From G963663315 sp965231905 (GTDB taxonomy: Bacteria > Pseudomonadota > Gammaproteobacteria > Arenicellales > Poriferihabitantaceae): a stretch of DNA of 64,000 bases. The notes under the pieces were generated by a model, which saw only the letters and a program-made list of their open reading frames with translations, did no database searches and was not told the DNA's origin. Of the stretch, positions 61,930 to 64,000 are shown piece by piece. The DNA lies in NCBI GenBank assembly GCA_965231905.1, contig CBDDOO010000001.1, positions 1-64,000 of the forward strand, in the 5' to 3' direction. Made by a program: the position numbers and the translations under genes. Each line of letters opens with the position of its first letter. The stretch's first letter is position 1.

Positions 61930-63024
61930 ATGTACAAGATGGATAAAGAGGTTGTTGAGCCGGACGCCGCCGAAGCCGGCGCGATCAGGGTGGAAGGCGT
62001 CTGGAAGGTTTTTGGCGACCAGTGGCAGGCCGCCCTGTCCGGTATCCAGGCCAATGGATATTCCAAGGCGGAGGCGCTGGAGAAATATAACTGCGTAGTC
62101 GGAGTGGCCGATGTGAGCTTCGAGGTGGAGCGCGGTGAAATTTTCTGCATCATGGGCCTGTCCGGAAGCGGCAAGTCCACACTGGTGAGACACATCAACC
62201 GGTTGCTGGAACCTTCCGCGGGGCGCATCATGGTTGGCGGACAGGATGTGATGGAAATGGAGGAGAATGCGTTGCGCCGGTTCCGCAACGAACACATTGC
62301 CATGGTTTTCCAGAATTTCGCGCTGATGCCGCATCGTTCGGTACTGGACAATATCGCCATGCCACTGGAAATCCGCGGAATCAACAAGAACCGTCGGTTG
62401 CACGTGGCGGAAAAAACGCTGGCAATGGTAGAGTTGGGCGGATGGGGCAACAAGTTCGCGCACGAATTGTCCGGAGGTATGCAACAGCGCGTGGGCCTGG
62501 CCCGGGCCATTGCCGCAGACCCTGAGATCCTGCTGATGGATGAGCCGTTCAGCGCGCTGGACCCACTGATCCGCCGTCAGTTGCAATCCGAGTTCATGGC
62601 GCTGGCGTCCGGGATGCAAAAAACAACGGTTTTTATCACGCATGATCTCGACGAAGCGGTGCGGATCGGTCATCGTATTGCCATCATGCGGGATGGTCAT
62701 GTGGTACAGATCGGCAGACCCGCGGATATTGTCATGCACCCCGCGGATGATTATGTCGCGGATTTCGTTGCCGGGATATCCCGGCTCAAGGTAGTGCGGG
62801 CGGAAACGGTGATGCAGCCGCTGATGGAATACGAGAAGGAGCATGGGCCGTTGCCGGACGGGGCGCCGGAATTTCTGCTGACAGATAATCTGAGTGTCCT
62901 GATTCGAGCCGCCATTGACAGCGAGTTACCCATCCGCATCAATGACAGCGCCGGGCGGGCCCGGGGCGTCATTACCCGGTCTGACCTGTTAACAACCGTC
63001 ATTGAGGGGACAGAAACATCATGA
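61930..63024 (+). CDS. proV: ProV, betaine ABC transporter ATPase
   Basis: A 364-residue ABC ATPase of the glycine betaine family. It has Walker A GLSGSGKSTLVRHINRLL, Q-loop VFQNFALMPHRSVLDN, signature LSGGMQQRVGLARAIAADP, Walker B ILLMDEPFSALDPLIRRQ and His-switch ITHDLDEAVRIGHR. A C-terminal CBS-like regulatory region (LTDNLSVLIRAAIDSELPI) follows. The stop overlaps proW by 4 bases. It imports osmoprotectants together with ProX and ProW. Confidence 0.95.
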   Translation: MYKMDKEVVEPDAAEAGAIRVEGVWKVFGDQWQAALSGIQANGYSKAEALEKYNCVVGVADVSFEVERGEIFCIMGLSGSGKSTLVRHINRLLEPSAGRIMVGGQDVMEMEENALRRFRNEHIAMVFQNFALMPHRSVLDNIAMPLEIRGINKNRRLHVAEKTLAMVELGGWGNKFAHELSGGMQQRVGLARAIAADPEILLMDEPFSALDPLIRRQLQSEFMALASGMQKTTVFITHDLDEAVRIGHRIAIMRDGHVVQIGRPADIVMHPADDYVADFVAGISRLKVVRAETVMQPLMEYEKEHGPLPDGAPEFLLTDNLSVLIRAAIDSELPIRINDSAGRARGVITRSDLLTTVIEGTETS

Positions 63025-64000
63025 ACCAGTCGGTCGACGAACAGCAATCAATATCCGAGAGCGAATTGCGGGAGGATCACTCGGAACTGGCGCGGGAGTT
63101 TGTCGGCGTCGGACAGGATTATTATCTGCGCGTGTTTGACAAGCTCGGCAGCCGGTCCGGGATGCAATGGAGTTTTAATCTGATGGCGGCGTTGCTGGGG
63201 CCGATCTGGTTCGGGATGCGGGGCTTGTGGAATTGGTGCATGCCGTTCGCGGTTCTCGAATCACTCGGCTTCATCCAGATCGCCAGGGGCCTGTTCGGCG
63301 ATCTCGCCATAGAGGCCAGAAACCGTATGGAGAGTGTGCAGGGCACCCTGGAGCTGCGCCGACAGCAGTTGGAGACGGCCATTGAAGCCAATGCCGCCAA
63401 TGTGGATGTCTTCAGGCGGGCTATCGATTCACTGGAATCCGGCATTCTCGAATTGCAGCAGGATGTGATCCGGATCGAGGAGGGCGCGGTCTACGTGGCG
63501 CTGATGGGTCTGTCCCTGCTGATCCTGGTCAAACTGGCGGAGGGTCTGATCGCCAACGTCGTTCTCGAGCGCCGTTTCTCTGACTGGCTCTCCGACCGGA
63601 GCGTACCCCGCGGGATCAGCAGTCTGCGCACCGGACTGAGCGCCTTTTTCTTTATTCTGGTCGTCATCGCCTGTGTCCTGCACTACAGCTTTCCGGGAAG
63701 ATACTCGCTGTTGATGGAGTTTCCGACCAGTCCCGAATATCGTCTTGCCGCGATAGACGGAGTCAAGCAGTTTTTTACCTGGGCGGTGCTCAAGGGTGAG
63801 TGGTTTTTTGACATCATTACGCTGGGTATCCGGACCTTGCTGGATGCCTTGGAGGTGGTATTTGTGGAATCGCCGTGGGTCGTGATCGCCAGTTTCATTG
63901 TGTTGTTGACCTGGCTTTCGGCCGGGCCGCGCACTGCGGTATGGTCCGCCGCGTTTCTCGCTTATATGGGGTTTCTGGGTTTCTGGGAGAAGGCCATGAC
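63021..64000 (+). CDS. proW: ProW-like betaine permease with N-terminal extension, partial
   Basis: Starts at ATG 63021 within the proV stop (ATGA) and runs off the window, 326 residues visible. The N-terminal 220 residues are not usual for ProW: a DUF2628-like segment (GPIWFGMRGLWNWCMPFAVL), then a coiled coil (LELRRQQLETAIEANAANV) and more membrane helices. ProW-like sequence starts near residue 245 (IDGVKQFFTWAVLKGEWFFD, VESPWVVIASFIVLLTWL). The catalytic membrane part lies beyond the window. Confidence 0.8.
   Translation, partial: MNQSVDEQQSISESELREDHSELAREFVGVGQDYYLRVFDKLGSRSGMQWSFNLMAALLGPIWFGMRGLWNWCMPFAVLESLGFIQIARGLFGDLAIEARNRMESVQGTLELRRQQLETAIEANAANVDVFRRAIDSLESGILELQQDVIRIEEGAVYVALMGLSLLILVKLAEGLIANVVLERRFSDWLSDRSVPRGISSLRTGLSAFFFILVVIACVLHYSFPGRYSLLMEFPTSPEYRLAAIDGVKQFFTWAVLKGEWFFDIITLGIRTLLDALEVVFVESPWVVIASFIVLLTWLSAGPRTAVWSAAFLAYMGFLGFWEKAM

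Noticed and set aside
1..64000. tRNA or rRNA genes
   Set aside because: No cloverleaf with TTCGANTC arm or rRNA-like stretch was recognised by eye on either strand; a dedicated scan was not possible.

Overview
The window looks like part of the chromosome of a sulfur-oxidising gammaproteobacterium. Evidence is a SoxY-SoxB-SoxZ thiosulfate module, a YeeE/YedE sulfur transporter, a dsrEFH-tusA sulfur-relay block, HflK/HflC-type proteins, a betaine ProXVW transporter and a GSU-type (type I-G, formerly I-U) CRISPR-Cas locus. It is rich in insertion sequences. Species cannot be named from the sequence alone.

Layout. 1-15.5 kb is a mosaic unlike the rest. It starts with very GC-rich genes of mobile-element type: a trypsin-like protease, a DUF3800-like protein, two head-to-head replication-relaxation-like genes and two small HTH proteins. 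A lower-GC cassette follows (RusA resolvase, REase/HEPN-like protein, zinc-ribbon proteins). From 8.3 to 15.5 kb it is a graveyard of nested transposons (IS3, IS21, IS630, IS5/IS427 and IS701 types), several with readable target duplications. This part may be an acquired island or, less happily, an assembly junction. 15.5-25.1 kb carries sulfur oxidation genes: the plus-strand yeeE-like, beta-propeller, soxY, soxB, soxZ, cytochrome c, SCO and thioredoxin-domain genes converge on minus-strand dsrE-dsrF-dsrH-tusA.

25.2-36.7 kb is the CRISPR-Cas locus: cas3 (helicase first, HD last), csx17/cas8, csb1/cas7, csb2/cas5-cas6, a cas4-cas1 fusion, cas2 and a 12-repeat array. cas3 is split by an intact IS5 element with a perfect ATAA target duplication. 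Removing the element restores the frame exactly, so the loss of interference looks recent while adaptation genes remain open. 36.8-41.3 kb holds a zinc-protease-like/RimK pair, a LysE exporter, an ATPase-PIN nuclease pair and a decayed MNT/HepT antitoxin gene.

41.3-52.8 kb is one minus-strand defence-like operon with gaps of 4-19 bases: type III-like Res (frameshifted at an A6 tract), Mod, AAA+ ATPase, subtilisin-like protease and a ParE/RelE-domain SF1 helicase. 52.8-59.1 kb is a second compact minus-strand operon: a permease fused to an SPFH domain, HflC-like, HflK-like, a Leu/Ile/Val-type binding protein and a small membrane protein. The last 4.6 kb has an ISNCY-type insertion followed by the proX-proV-proW betaine operon, which runs off the window.

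The best candidates for something undescribed are the permease-SPFH operon, the five-gene Res-Mod-AAA-protease-helicase operon, and a 22-23 base palindromic insert found cleanly inside two different transposase genes with a compensated stem change.
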